The notes below the pieces were generated by a model. That model saw only the letters and a program-made list of their open reading frames with translations. It did no database searches and had not been told where the DNA came from. This document shows positions 15,736-25,544 of a DNA stretch of 64,000 nt, one piece after another (position 1 is the first letter of the stretch; every line of letters starts with the position of its first letter). Source of the DNA: Synechococcus_D sp943369595 (GTDB taxonomy: Bacteria > Cyanobacteriota > Cyanobacteriia > PCC-6307 > Cyanobiaceae); NCBI GenBank assembly GCA_943369595.1, contig CALRNU020000011.1:1-64000 (forward strand), written 5' to 3'. The translations under genes and the position numbers were made by a program.

Positions 15736-17151
15736 TTGCAAGCCGCCACTGGCGATACTTGTTTTCATCTTGGGGACTTTGGTTTGCCGACCCTTTCCCT
15801 GCTTGCCACCAGCCATGGGGTGGAGGCAGCAATCACACTCATGGTGGCCGGTCGCTTTCTGTTGATCTTTGTGGCCGCCAGGCTTTTGGCGGAGCTAATG
15901 GTGCGTTTGCAGCTGCCCGCAATCCTCGGGGAGTTGTTGGCGGGGGTGCTGATCGGCGTTTCGGGCCTGCACCTGGTGGTTTCAGGTGAAAGCGGCGTGG
16001 CCTTGGCCCCTTGGTTAGGGCACCTGTTCAGTGAGTTGGCCTCCATAACCCCAGAGCAGGTACAGCAGCTATCGGCCGAGACCTATCCCTTTCTGCAGGC
16101 GGTGGCCAGCATTGGCCTCTATGCGCTGTTATTTCTCACCGGCTTGGAAAGTGAGCTGGATGAGTTGATTGCCGTGGGGGCCCAGGCCAGCGGTGTGGCC
16201 CTGGTGGGGGTACTGCTGCCCTTTGCCCTTGGCACCTTTGGTTTGATTGGTTTATTTCATGTGGAGCTGATTCCGGCGGTATTTGCCGGGGCTTCCATGA
16301 CCGCCACCAGCATTGGCATCACCGCCAATGTTTTTGGCGAGCTGGGCATGTTGCGCAGTCGGGAAGGGCAGATCGTGCTGGGGGCCGCCGTGCTCGACGA
16401 CATCCTCGGCATCGTGATTCTGGCGGTGGTGGTGGCCCTTGCCAGCGGGGATGGTTTTCGGTGGTCGCCAATCCTGCAGTTGCTGGCGGCGGCGGCGGTG
16501 TTTGTGGTGGCGGCCATCGGCCTGAGCCGCACGGTGACCCCCAGCTTTGATGGCCTGGTGGATCAGCTCAAGGCCCCTGGCGAAATTGTGGTGGCTAGCT
16601 TCGTGGTGCTTTGTTTGTGCTGTTTTGCCGCCACTGCCATCGGTTTGGAGGCGGCCCTCGGGGCCTTTGCTGGGGGCCTGATCCTCAGTAAGTCGCGCCA
16701 TACGGAAGCGATTCAGGAAACTGTGAAACCGCTGGTGTCTTTATTTGCCACGATTTTCTTTGTGCTGATTGGCACCTCCATGGATCTCTCGGTGCTCAAT
16801 CCCTTTGATCCGGTAAACCGCAGTGGCCTGGTGGTGGCGGCTTTCCTGCTCACCGTGGCGATTGCCGGCAAGGTGGTTACCGGTTGGAGCTTTTTGAGTG
16901 AGCAACCCACCAACCGCCTGGTGGTGGGTCTCGGGATGATGCCCAGGGGGGAGGTGGGCCTGATCTTTTTAGGTTTAGGAACCGCCGCCCAGCTGCTCAC
17001 CCCCTCCCTGGAGGCGGGCATTCTGCTGATGGTGATCGGCACCACTTTTCTGGCGCCGGTGTTGCTGCGGCTCAGTTACAGCTGGGCAGCGGCTGGGCTC
17101 CCTAGCATCGATTCAGCCTTGCAGCCAGCTTCAACTACGGATGTCGATTAA
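15736..17151 (+). CDS. cation:proton antiporter (CPA2/NapA type)
   Basis: The product has about 12 hydrophobic segments in the arrangement of the CPA2 monovalent cation:proton antiporters. Typical segments are LPAILGELLAGVLIGVSG early, GASMTATSIGITANVFGELG, and LDDILGIVILAVVVAL in the transport core, where acidic residues are expected. It should sit in the plasma membrane and exchange Na+ or K+ for H+. Start choice is uncertain: TTG at 15736 gives 471 residues, while TTG at 15783 has a better-placed GGGGAC upstream. The stop overlaps the next gene by 11 bp, suggesting co-translation. Confidence 0.88.
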   Translation: MQAATGDTCFHLGDFGLPTLSLLATSHGVEAAITLMVAGRFLLIFVAARLLAELMVRLQLPAILGELLAGVLIGVSGLHLVVSGESGVALAPWLGHLFSELASITPEQVQQLSAETYPFLQAVASIGLYALLFLTGLESELDELIAVGAQASGVALVGVLLPFALGTFGLIGLFHVELIPAVFAGASMTATSIGITANVFGELGMLRSREGQIVLGAAVLDDILGIVILAVVVALASGDGFRWSPILQLLAAAAVFVVAAIGLSRTVTPSFDGLVDQLKAPGEIVVASFVVLCLCCFAATAIGLEAALGAFAGGLILSKSRHTEAIQETVKPLVSLFATIFFVLIGTSMDLSVLNPFDPVNRSGLVVAAFLLTVAIAGKVVTGWSFLSEQPTNRLVVGLGMMPRGEVGLIFLGLGTAAQLLTPSLEAGILLMVIGTTFLAPVLLRLSYSWAAAGLPSIDSALQPASTTDVD

Positions 17152-18025
17152 TCAGAGCTGGAGCTTCCACGGCCATCCGATCCATGCCCTTAAGGAAGGC
17201 CCCCGGCAAGTAGATCCCACGGGCCAGCGGCCGGCCCTGCTGTTGGTGCACGGCTTTGGCGCCTCCACCGACCATTGGCGCCACAACATCCCTGTGCTGG
17301 CGGAGTCCTATGAGGTGCATGCCATTGATTTGCTCGGTTTTGGCCGCAGTGCCAAGCCCGAAGGCGAGACCTATGGGGGCAGCCTCTGGCGGGATCAACT
17401 GTCTGCCTATGTGCAGGAACGGGTGGGCCGGCCCACGGTGATCGCTGGTAATTCCCTGGGGGGCTTTGCGGCCCTGGCGGCGGGGGCTGCCCTGGGGGAG
17501 CAGTGCGCGGGGGTGGTGCTGCTCAACGCCGCCGGCCCCTTCAGCACCGAACAGGAACCGCCCAAGGGTTGGGGCACCATCGCCCGCCAAACCATTGGGG
17601 GTGCCTTGTTTAAGAGCCCCGTGCTCCAGCGGCTGTTGTTTGAAAACCTGCGGCGGCGCTCCACGATTCGGCGCACCCTGCGCCAGGTGTATATCGATAA
17701 AACCAATGTGGATGATTGGTTGATTGAGGCGATCCGTAGGCCCTCCCTTGACCCCGGCGCCTTTGGGGTGTTTCGCACGGTCTTTGATATCCCCCGCGGT
17801 CAACCCTTGGATGAATTGTTTGCCCAGCTGCGGTCGCCATTGCTATTGCTCTGGGGGATCCGCGACCCCTGGATTAATGCCGCCGGCCGCCGGGCCCTGT
17901 TCCAGCACCATGCGCCGGCGGCCACCACGGAGGTGGTGCTGGAGGCGGGCCATTGTCCCCATGACGAGGTACCAGCGCTTGTTAACGCAGAGCTGCTGCA
18001 ATGGTTGGCGACCTTGAGCCGTTGA
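17141..18025 (+). CDS. alpha/beta-fold hydrolase
   Basis: The 294-residue protein has the alpha/beta hydrolase pattern: LLLVHGFGAS (oxyanion region, about residues 34–43), nucleophile elbow GNSLGG (about 103–108), a likely acid in LWGIRDPW (about 244) and the catalytic histidine in EAGHCPHDE (about 271). Such proteins are common in cyanobacteria, but the substrate cannot be read from the sequence. The start overlaps the antiporter gene by 11 bp, and the next gene follows after 4 bp, so all three probably form one transcription unit. Confidence 0.9.
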   Translation: MSINQSWSFHGHPIHALKEGPRQVDPTGQRPALLLVHGFGASTDHWRHNIPVLAESYEVHAIDLLGFGRSAKPEGETYGGSLWRDQLSAYVQERVGRPTVIAGNSLGGFAALAAGAALGEQCAGVVLLNAAGPFSTEQEPPKGWGTIARQTIGGALFKSPVLQRLLFENLRRRSTIRRTLRQVYIDKTNVDDWLIEAIRRPSLDPGAFGVFRTVFDIPRGQPLDELFAQLRSPLLLLWGIRDPWINAAGRRALFQHHAPAATTEVVLEAGHCPHDEVPALVNAELLQWLATLSR

Positions 18026-18029
18026 ACCC

Positions 18030-18893
18030 ATGGCCCTCCGCCAGGAATCGCTTCCCTATCCCCATTGGCTGTTCAGTGACCCCGAAGGCAATGACAAGTT
18101 GCGCTTCGTGCCGGAACGGGGTGGGTTGCTCACCGGCTGGCAATGCAACGGCGCCGAGATCATCTACCTAGACGAACAGCGCTTCCTGGACCCGAGCCAG
18201 TCGATCCGGGGCGGGGCGCCGGTGTTGTTCCCGATCTGTGGGGACCTGCCCGACAACCAGCTGCCCCTAGCCGATGGCCAGATGGCCACCCTCAAGCAGC
18301 ACGGCTTTGCCCGCACCCTGCCCTGGGGCCTGGCGGCCCTCGAGGACGGCCGGGGGGTGCGCCTGGAGCTAACCGATAGCCCTGAAACCCTGGAGGCTTT
18401 CCCCTTTGCCTTCCACCTGCAACTTGATTACCGCCTGGCCCCCGGCGCCCTGGAGATTTCGGTAAACCTCCAGAACCGGGCGCAGCAGCCCCTGCCCTTC
18501 AGCTTTGGTCTTCACCCTTACTTCAATGTGTCGGGCCTGGGGGACCTGCGGTTTGAGGGGATGCCAGAGCAGTGCTTAAACCACCAGGTGATGGCCCCAG
18601 CCGCCACTGCCGAGCAGCTGCAGCAGCTGGAGCAGGGCATCGACCTGCTGGTGCGCCCTGAAGGTTCGGTGGCCCTGGTGGATGCCGCCGCCGGCCGGCG
18701 CCTCAGCATGGACCTCAGCAGCCCCTGGAACCTGGCGGTGTTCTGGACTGATCCGCCCCGGCCGATGGTTTGCATGGAACCCTGGACCGGTCCGCGCCGC
18801 AGCCTGCTCAGTGGCGACGCCAAGCTGGAGCTGGCCCCAGGCGCCAGCCAGGAATTGCATTGCCGTTATGCGGTAACAGCGCTGGCCCCTTGA
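18030..18893 (+). CDS. aldose 1-epimerase-like sugar mutarotase
   Basis: The 287-residue protein looks like a galactose mutarotase-type beta-sandwich enzyme. RGGAPVLFPICGDLPDN (about residues 60–76), LKQHGFARTLPW (about 87–98) and FGLHPYFNVSG (about 159–169) are the conserved regions, with histidines in the expected active-site places. Members interconvert alpha and beta anomers of sugars or hexose 6-phosphates. It is 4 bp behind the alpha/beta hydrolase gene and followed by the acyltransferase tandem. Confidence 0.85.
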   Translation: MALRQESLPYPHWLFSDPEGNDKLRFVPERGGLLTGWQCNGAEIIYLDEQRFLDPSQSIRGGAPVLFPICGDLPDNQLPLADGQMATLKQHGFARTLPWGLAALEDGRGVRLELTDSPETLEAFPFAFHLQLDYRLAPGALEISVNLQNRAQQPLPFSFGLHPYFNVSGLGDLRFEGMPEQCLNHQVMAPAATAEQLQQLEQGIDLLVRPEGSVALVDAAAGRRLSMDLSSPWNLAVFWTDPPRPMVCMEPWTGPRRSLLSGDAKLELAPGASQELHCRYAVTALAP

Positions 18894-18952
18894 GTGAGTC
18901 CCCTGAGAATCTTGCTGGTACATTCGCCCCACTTAAGGGGGCTTAGGTAGGG

Positions 18953-21091
18953 GTGAGTAATGCGGGAATGGTGGCTTCGGATGGGCTGGCAACTTTGTCA
19001 GCTCCCAGCGCTGCTGCGGGCCAAGGCCGCGGGGCCCGGGGCTGGTCCTACCGACCAGACATCGATGCCCTGCGGGGCATCGCCGTGCTGGCGGTTTTTA
19101 TTTATCACCTAAATGGGGCCTGGCTGCCGGGTGGTTTCACCGGGGTAGATGTTTTTTTTGTGATTTCCGGCTATGTGGTTACTGGTTCCCTGCTGGCTCA
19201 CCAGCAGGAACCTTTGGGGCCCCGCTTAGCCGGTTTTTATCTGAGGCGCATGCGGCGGCTGCTGCCCAACCTGCTCTGTGCGGTGGGTATTACCAGCATT
19301 GGGATTGCGCTCCTGGTGCCACCCAAGGAAACCCGTGGCCTGTTCACCGCCGCGGTAAAGGCCCTCTATGGCTGGTCAAACAACCATTTTCTCCAGAATT
19401 CCACCAATTATTTCGGCCTTGATGCCAGCCTCAACCCCCTTTCCCACACCTGGTCCCTGGGGGTAGAGGAGCAGTTTTATCTGGTATTTCCTCTGCTTTT
19501 GGCATTGCTGGGGGCCCACCGCAGGCGGGCCTTGCCTTTGCTGTTGGGCTTCTTGGCGGCCTCGCTGTTGATGAGCTTTTGGTGGACCAGGGAGGCGCCG
19601 ATGGCGGCGTTTTTCTTAATGCCTAGTCGGTTCTGGGAGCTGGGGGGCGGAGCGGCGCTGCTCTTGGGCCAGCGGCGCGGCTGGCTGGCGGGCTTGGAGG
19701 CTCGGCTGGGGGCGCGCTGGCTGCGCTTAGGGGGCTATGGCTTGCTTTTGCTGGCGCTGATTTGTAGCTCTGAAAAGCAGGGCTTTCCGGCCCCTGGTGC
19801 CCTGCCGGCGGTGCTGGCGACGCTGTTGCTATTGCAGGCCGGGAGTTCCCATTCCCAGCTGGCTGGCGCCATGCCCCAGCGGTTTCTGCCCTGGCGGTGG
19901 CTTGAGCGCAGTTTGGTTGCCTGCGGTGTTTTGTCGTATTCCCTTTATCTGTGGCACTGGCCAGTGCTCACATTTTTGCGCTGGACCTGGGGAATCGATC
20001 GGATCTGGCTTTACCTGCTGGCGATTGGCTTGTCCTTTGGTTTGGCCTGGTTGGCCTATGTGCTTGTGGAGCAACCAGTGCGACGGCGGCCGCTGCCAGG
20101 TTTTTGGCAGCTGGGCTTGACGCTGGCGGCGGTGGGTCTCACTTGGAATGGGATTGAGCTGTTGGCATATTCCTATCGAGGCAAGTTGTTTCTAGGTAGT
20201 TCTGCCGATCCGGTGCCTGATCAGGAAATAGTTGGTAAATTTCAGCCAATTGTTCCAAATACCAGATTTTCTGTAGGGAATTGCGTGGTAGATCCATCGA
20301 ATAAGGCTGCTGCTAATTCTGCTTCTCAGGCTTTTAGCTCTTGTTATGGCTTGGCTGGCGAGAGAAAGCTATATCTAGTGGGTGATTCCCACGCCCAGCA
20401 TCTTCTGCCAATGCTGGGTGCAGCAGCAGACGGTTTTTCCGTGCGAGCTGCGTTTAAAAATTCTTGCCTAGTAAGTACTTCTTTGTTGATTGATTATCAG
20501 AGGAAAAAGTATACTGAATGCTCTCAGTTTTCCAGGGAAGCCCTTGATTATATCGCCTCCAATTCCCGCCCAGGAGATGTGGTGCTGATTTCGACTTGGC
20601 TGAATCGTCAATTGGGACTAATTGATGCAAGCGGAAAGCGCAATGACTCGTTGGCTTGGTTTAATTCTAGACAGATTGATCTTGAGAAGGCCCGGGGTAA
20701 ATACGTTATAGAAATGAGAGAGTATGCGGTTGGTCTTGCCAGGAAAAATGCCAAGCTTGTTTTGGTTGTTGACGTGCCCCCATTGGCTCGCAGCCCAGTT
20801 GCTTGCAACTCTTGGAATTTCAAGATTCGCGAGAGGTGCGTTCCTGCCCTTACTGTTTCCAAGAAAATACATGCTGATACAGCTTCTCTGCTAGGTGATA
20901 TTTCCAGGGGGCTGCCAAATGTATATATATTTGATCCGGCTAAATATCTATTTGGCAATGGCAATGTGTCTGTTGTGGGCGCATCTGGTAAGATTAACTA
21001 TTCTGACGCCCACCATTTAACCGTTTCGGCGAGCAAGGGCTTGGCGCTGCCATTTGTCAAGTTCGCAGCTAAGAATAACTTAAGTCCATGA
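18953..21091 (+). CDS. acyltransferase-3/SGNH O-acyltransferase, copy 1
   Basis: The 712-residue product is an OafA-like membrane acyltransferase. The N-terminal half has about ten membrane segments with the family motif YRPDIDALRGIAVLAVF and the helix end SHTWSLGVEEQFYLVFPLL. The C-terminal half is a periplasmic SGNH hydrolase-type domain with GDSHAQH (about residue 476) and DAHHL (about 685). Such proteins transfer acetyl or similar groups onto surface polysaccharides. The GTG start at 18953 is preceded by GGTAGGGG. The SGNH half is clearly AT-richer than the membrane half and than the other two copies, suggesting a chimeric origin. Confidence 0.9.
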   Translation: MSNAGMVASDGLATLSAPSAAAGQGRGARGWSYRPDIDALRGIAVLAVFIYHLNGAWLPGGFTGVDVFFVISGYVVTGSLLAHQQEPLGPRLAGFYLRRMRRLLPNLLCAVGITSIGIALLVPPKETRGLFTAAVKALYGWSNNHFLQNSTNYFGLDASLNPLSHTWSLGVEEQFYLVFPLLLALLGAHRRRALPLLLGFLAASLLMSFWWTREAPMAAFFLMPSRFWELGGGAALLLGQRRGWLAGLEARLGARWLRLGGYGLLLLALICSSEKQGFPAPGALPAVLATLLLLQAGSSHSQLAGAMPQRFLPWRWLERSLVACGVLSYSLYLWHWPVLTFLRWTWGIDRIWLYLLAIGLSFGLAWLAYVLVEQPVRRRPLPGFWQLGLTLAAVGLTWNGIELLAYSYRGKLFLGSSADPVPDQEIVGKFQPIVPNTRFSVGNCVVDPSNKAAANSASQAFSSCYGLAGERKLYLVGDSHAQHLLPMLGAAADGFSVRAAFKNSCLVSTSLLIDYQRKKYTECSQFSREALDYIASNSRPGDVVLISTWLNRQLGLIDASGKRNDSLAWFNSRQIDLEKARGKYVIEMREYAVGLARKNAKLVLVVDVPPLARSPVACNSWNFKIRERCVPALTVSKKIHADTASLLGDISRGLPNVYIFDPAKYLFGNGNVSVVGASGKINYSDAHHLTVSASKGLALPFVKFAAKNNLSP
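19127..19266 (+). repeat. near-identical tract shared with 21339–21478
   Basis: About 140 bp of copy 1 differ from copy 2 at only three positions, while the flanks diverge much more. It encodes the second membrane region (FTGVDVFFVISGYVVTGSLL). The pattern fits gene conversion between tandem paralogues. Confidence 0.75.
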
Positions 21092-21197
21092 CCTTTTGTT
21101 TTGTTGTGGCATTGCCATTTGCTCTTAGGGGGAAGCCATTAAAGACTTTTGAGTTTACTCTGATTAATTTGCTGCCCGTTCGCAGGGGGGGTTGTAG

Positions 21198-23309
21198 GTG
21201 ACCCAAGTAATTGCTGCCCCATTGGCTGCGGAAAAGGGCCGAAGCCCTAAGGGCTTTTCCTACCGACCAGATATCGACGGGCTGCGCGGTTTTGCCGTGC
21301 TGGCTGTGTTTTTGTATCACCTCAACGGCCGCTGGTTGCCGGGTGGTTTCACCGGGGTAGATGTTTTCTTTGTGATTTCCGGTTATGTGGTTACTGGTTC
21401 CCTGCTGGCTCACCAGCAGGAACCTTTGGGGCCCCGCTTAGCAGGTTTTTATCTGAGGCGCATGCGGCGGCTGCTGCCGAATTTATTTTGCAGCATTGGC
21501 GTAACCGCTTTGGGGGTGGCACTGTTGGTGCCACCCCGGGAAACCCGGGGTCTATTTAATTCAGCGGTTAAGGCTTTATACGGCTGGTCTAATAACTATT
21601 TTGCAGCTAAATCAAGCGATTACTTTGGCCTTGATTCCAGCCTTAATCCCTTTGCCCACACCTGGTCTTTGGGGGTAGAAGAACAATTTTATTTGGTTTT
21701 TCCGCTTTTGCTGGCGCTGCTTTGTCTTGCCGGTGGCCGCCGGGCTTTGGCGTTGTTGTTGGCGATTATGGCTGCCTCTTTCGCCCTCAGCCTCCATGGG
21801 ACCTGGCAGGCGCCCATGCAGGCCTTCTTCCGTATGCCTAGCCGCTTTTGGGAGCTGGCCGCTGGGGCGGCCCTGCTGTGGGCCCAGCGCCAGGGGTTAA
21901 CCCAGGGCTGGCCGTCGGGTCGGGGGTTGCGGCTGGGGGCCTACGGCCTGCTTTTGGTGGCTGTTTTCTTTACCCCCGAGCGGGAGGGCTTCCCGGCCCC
22001 CGGCGCCCTCATGGCAGTGCTTGCCGCCCTGGCTTTTATCCAGGCGGGCCACGGGGATGGCCGTCGTTTTCTGCCCTGGCCCTGGTTGGAGCGGCCGTTG
22101 GTGGCCTGTGGGTTGTTGTCCTATTCGCTTTATCTGTGGCACTGGCCGGTAATCACTTTTTTGCGCTGGACCTACGGCCTCGACCGGCCCTGGCTCTACC
22201 TGCTGGCAACCGGGCTCAGTTTTGGCCTGGCCATGGCCGCCTATCTGCTGGTGGAGCGGCCGGTGCGCAGCCACCCCCTACCTGGACCTTGGCAGTTGGG
22301 CTTGACCGTGGCGGCCCTGGGGCTCACCTGGGCGGGGATCGATGGGCTGGCTAACCCCTGGCGCGGACGCTTATTTGCTGGCCCCAAGCTTGATCCGGTT
22401 CCCCCCCGGGAGTTGCCATGGCAGTACAACGGCCTAGACAGGGCAAATCCGCTGCACCAAGGGGCCTGCAATGTGGCGGTGTGGTCGGCCTATGACCGCC
22501 GCAGCCAGGCAAACTTTTCCCTCTGCCGTAAGCGCGGCTCCCAGGGGGAAGTGTTTTTGTTGGGTGATTCCCATGGCCAGGCGTTATTGCCGCTTTTGGA
22601 TGCGGTTACTGCTGAAACAGGCCAGGCCCTTAGTTATACCTTCAAGAGTGCTTGTTTGATCAGTTCAGAGCTCACGATTTCCTATGTGGATGGCAAGCGC
22701 TATGGGCCCTGTCGTGCCTTTGCGGCGGGGGAAATTGAGCGGTCATTGCAGAGGCTTAAGCCCGGGGACACGGTAATGATTGCCAGTTGGTTTAACCAGC
22801 AGCTGCTGAGTATCGATGGCACCGCCGCCCCGCGGCATCTGGCAATTCACCAGGGCAGCAACCGCCTTACCGATCTCCAGGCCCGGGCCGCCTACGTGAA
22901 AAATCTGAGAGATTGGGCCCAGAGATTTAAGGCCAAGGGATTGCACCTGGTGCTAGTGGTGGATGTGCCCCTGCTTAAGCGTGATCTGGTGGCCTGTGAT
23001 GGCTGGGCTTCGCTTTTACCGCCCCCCCAGAGGGCTAGTTTTTGTGCGCCGGAGGCGAGCGTTACCAAGGCCATGCAGGCCACCGTGCGCAGCAGCTTTC
23101 TGGCGGCAGCTAAGGGCTTGGATAATGTGCATGTTTTTGATCCCACTGGGGAATTCATGCGCGATGGACGGGTGCAGCATCGCAGCCCAGAGGGAGATCT
23201 TCTATACGTAGATTTTCATCATTTAAGTGTTTCAGGAAGCAGAAGTTTAAAGGAGCCGCTTTTGGCTTTTATGCGGAGAGAGGGATTAATTAGGCCCTCT
23301 GCTAAGTAG
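21198..23309 (+). CDS. acyltransferase-3/SGNH O-acyltransferase, copy 2
   Basis: This 703-residue paralogue has the same layout: membrane acyltransferase domain with YRPDIDGLRGFAVLAVF, then an SGNH-type domain with GDSHGQ (about residue 455) and DFHHLSVS (about 672). A GTG start at 21198 follows a G-rich stretch. It shares a near-identical 140-bp tract with copy 1 (21339–21478 against 19127–19266) and a long similar tract with copy 3 (about 22001–22291). The different SGNH halves suggest different acceptor sugars. Confidence 0.9.
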   Translation: MTQVIAAPLAAEKGRSPKGFSYRPDIDGLRGFAVLAVFLYHLNGRWLPGGFTGVDVFFVISGYVVTGSLLAHQQEPLGPRLAGFYLRRMRRLLPNLFCSIGVTALGVALLVPPRETRGLFNSAVKALYGWSNNYFAAKSSDYFGLDSSLNPFAHTWSLGVEEQFYLVFPLLLALLCLAGGRRALALLLAIMAASFALSLHGTWQAPMQAFFRMPSRFWELAAGAALLWAQRQGLTQGWPSGRGLRLGAYGLLLVAVFFTPEREGFPAPGALMAVLAALAFIQAGHGDGRRFLPWPWLERPLVACGLLSYSLYLWHWPVITFLRWTYGLDRPWLYLLATGLSFGLAMAAYLLVERPVRSHPLPGPWQLGLTVAALGLTWAGIDGLANPWRGRLFAGPKLDPVPPRELPWQYNGLDRANPLHQGACNVAVWSAYDRRSQANFSLCRKRGSQGEVFLLGDSHGQALLPLLDAVTAETGQALSYTFKSACLISSELTISYVDGKRYGPCRAFAAGEIERSLQRLKPGDTVMIASWFNQQLLSIDGTAAPRHLAIHQGSNRLTDLQARAAYVKNLRDWAQRFKAKGLHLVLVVDVPLLKRDLVACDGWASLLPPPQRASFCAPEASVTKAMQATVRSSFLAAAKGLDNVHVFDPTGEFMRDGRVQHRSPEGDLLYVDFHHLSVSGSRSLKEPLLAFMRREGLIRPSAK
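22001..22291 (+). repeat. similar tract shared with 24212–24502
   Basis: This stretch of copy 2 is very similar to copy 3 at 24212–24502, with the first 130 bp or so nearly identical. It encodes the last membrane segments including SYSLYLWHWPV. Copy 1 is distinctly different here, so the conversion partner differs from that of the 5' tract. Confidence 0.7.
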
Positions 23310-23327
23310 TTTCTGTTTCCGGGGAGA

Positions 23328-25544
23328 ATGGCCGGATCTGCTAAGATTTTTCCCACAAGTTCGCAGTACTTGTTGCCTCTACCCATGTCTTATTCCGCCG
23401 GGGCCATAAAAACTGAGGTGCTTGCAAGCGCCGATGTGGCCGTTGGCGCTCCCCGGTCGTCGGGATTTTCCTACCGACCAGACATTGACGCCCTGCGCGG
23501 CATTGCGGTGCTGGCGGTGTTGCTTTTCCACCTCAATGATCGCTGGCTGCCCGGGGGCTTTGTGGGGGTGGATGTGTTTTTTGCAATTTCTGGCTATGTG
23601 GTGACCGGTTCGTTGTTGAACCACCAGCGGGAACCATTGCTGCAGCGCCTTGGCGGCTTTTATCTGCGGCGCTTGCGGCGGCTGCTTCCCAATCTGTTCT
23701 GCGCCGTGGGGGCGACGGCCCTGGGGGTAGCCCTCTTGATCCCCCCCACAGAGACCCGGGGGATTCTCACTTCAGCGGTGAAGTCTCTCTACGGCTGGTC
23801 TAACAACTACTTCGTGGAGAAAGCCACCGATTATTTCGGCCTTGATTCCAACCTCAACCCTTTTGCCCACACCTGGTCCCTGGGGGTGGAAGAACAATTT
23901 TATCTAGTTTTTCCTTTGTTTTTGGCTTTGCTGGGGCTCGGGGGCGGCCGCAGGACCCTGCCCTTGTTATTGGCTGCCATCGGACTCTCCCTGGGGCTGA
24001 GCATTTACTGGACCGCCCAGGCGCCGATCTGGGCGTTTTTCCTGATGCCCAGCCGTTTTTGGGAATTGGCCTTGGGGGCGGCGTTACTGCTGGCCCAGCG
24101 CCAGGGGCTCACCAGGGCCTGGCCTTCGGGGCGCTGGCTGCGGCTGGGCAGCTATGGGCTGCTGCTGGCCGCCTTGATTTGGACCCCAGAGAAGGAGGGC
24201 TTCCCAGCCCCCGGCGCCCTCGTGGCAGTGCTTGCCGCCCTGGCTTTTATCCAGGCGGGCCACGGGGATGGCCGTCGTTTTCTGCCCTGGCCCTGGGTAG
24301 AGCGGCCGTTGGTGGCCTGTGGGTTGTTGTCCTATTCGCTTTATCTCTGGCACTGGCCGGTGCTCACTTTCCTGCGCTGGACCTACGGCCTTGACCGGCC
24401 CTGGCTTTACCTGCTGGCCACTGGGCTCAGCTTTGGTTTGGCCATGGCCGCCTATCTGCTGGTGGAGCGGCCGGTGCGCCGCCACCCCCTACCTGGACCT
24501 TGGCAGCTGGGCCTAGCCCTGGCCGCCCTGGGGCTCACCTGGGCGGGAATCGATGCCCTTGGCCACCCCTATCGGGGCCGGTTGTTTCAGGGAAATTCCG
24601 CCGATCCAGTGCCTAAATCCGAGAAGATCGCTGAGTTACGGCCGGTTATTGCCGGCACTGGAATAAGTAGTGAGGGCTGTGGGGTTTCCACCTGGACCCC
24701 CTACAGCAAAGCAGTTCGCACAGATTTCCAGCGCTGTGGCAAAGCAGCCACTAGGCCTGGGGCGGGGGAAATCTTCCTGATTGGCGATTCCCATGCCCAC
24801 CATCTGTTGCCGATGCTTGATCTTGTTACCGATCGCACCGGCCAGGCGATCAGTTTTACCTACAAAAGTAGTTGCTTAATTAGCCCCGAGATCACGATCA
24901 GCTTTGACAAGAAGCGCTATGGACCTTGTCGTCAGTTTGCCGCCGGTGAGCTTGATCGCGCCCTGGAAAGGCTGAAACCCGGCGACACCGTGCTGATTTC
25001 CACCTGGCTGAATAAGCAGCTGGCCTCCATCGATGGCCGCGGCCGTCCCAACGATTTCCCTGTGTACGTAGGCAACCGGCGCCTAACCCCCGCCCAGGTG
25101 CGTGAGGCCTACAGGGATAGCACCCGCCGGATTGCTAAACGCCTAGCCGCTAAGGGCATCAATCTTCTGCTGGTGGTGGATGTGCCGAGCCTGGCCCGGG
25201 AGCCTCTGGTGTGCGAAAGCTGGGCTTCGCTGTTGCCCAACCGCGAGGGCGGTACCTTCTGCTCCCCCCCGGCGGAAATTACAGCCCAGATGCAAAACAC
25301 CCTGCGCCAGACCCTGGCCCAGGTGGCGGCTGGGTTGCCCAATGTGCATGTGTTTGACCCCACTGGGCAGCTGTTGCATCAGGGTCGGGTTCAGCACCGC
25401 CGTGCCGATGGCACCCTGCAATTTGCCGATGCCCACCACCTCAGTCTTTCTGGCAGTAGGTCTTTGGCGGAGCCGTTTTATCGCTTTTTAAAGGCCCACA
25501 ACCTGGCGGGTGGGGCCGCTCAGGCGGGGGGCAACCCCCGGTAA
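23328..25544 (+). CDS. acyltransferase-3/SGNH O-acyltransferase, copy 3
   Basis: The third tandem paralogue is 738 residues when read from ATG 23328; ATG 23385 is an alternative giving a shorter N-terminus more like the other copies. It has YRPDIDALRGIAVLAVL, the membrane domain, and an SGNH-type domain with GDSHAHH (about residue 485) and DAHHLSLS (about 700). Its start is only 18 bp after copy 2. The 3' end overlaps the convergent glcE gene by 57 bp. Confidence 0.9.
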   Translation: MAGSAKIFPTSSQYLLPLPMSYSAGAIKTEVLASADVAVGAPRSSGFSYRPDIDALRGIAVLAVLLFHLNDRWLPGGFVGVDVFFAISGYVVTGSLLNHQREPLLQRLGGFYLRRLRRLLPNLFCAVGATALGVALLIPPTETRGILTSAVKSLYGWSNNYFVEKATDYFGLDSNLNPFAHTWSLGVEEQFYLVFPLFLALLGLGGGRRTLPLLLAAIGLSLGLSIYWTAQAPIWAFFLMPSRFWELALGAALLLAQRQGLTRAWPSGRWLRLGSYGLLLAALIWTPEKEGFPAPGALVAVLAALAFIQAGHGDGRRFLPWPWVERPLVACGLLSYSLYLWHWPVLTFLRWTYGLDRPWLYLLATGLSFGLAMAAYLLVERPVRRHPLPGPWQLGLALAALGLTWAGIDALGHPYRGRLFQGNSADPVPKSEKIAELRPVIAGTGISSEGCGVSTWTPYSKAVRTDFQRCGKAATRPGAGEIFLIGDSHAHHLLPMLDLVTDRTGQAISFTYKSSCLISPEITISFDKKRYGPCRQFAAGELDRALERLKPGDTVLISTWLNKQLASIDGRGRPNDFPVYVGNRRLTPAQVREAYRDSTRRIAKRLAAKGINLLLVVDVPSLAREPLVCESWASLLPNREGGTFCSPPAEITAQMQNTLRQTLAQVAAGLPNVHVFDPTGQLLHQGRVQHRRADGTLQFADAHHLSLSGSRSLAEPFYRFLKAHNLAGGAAQAGGNPR

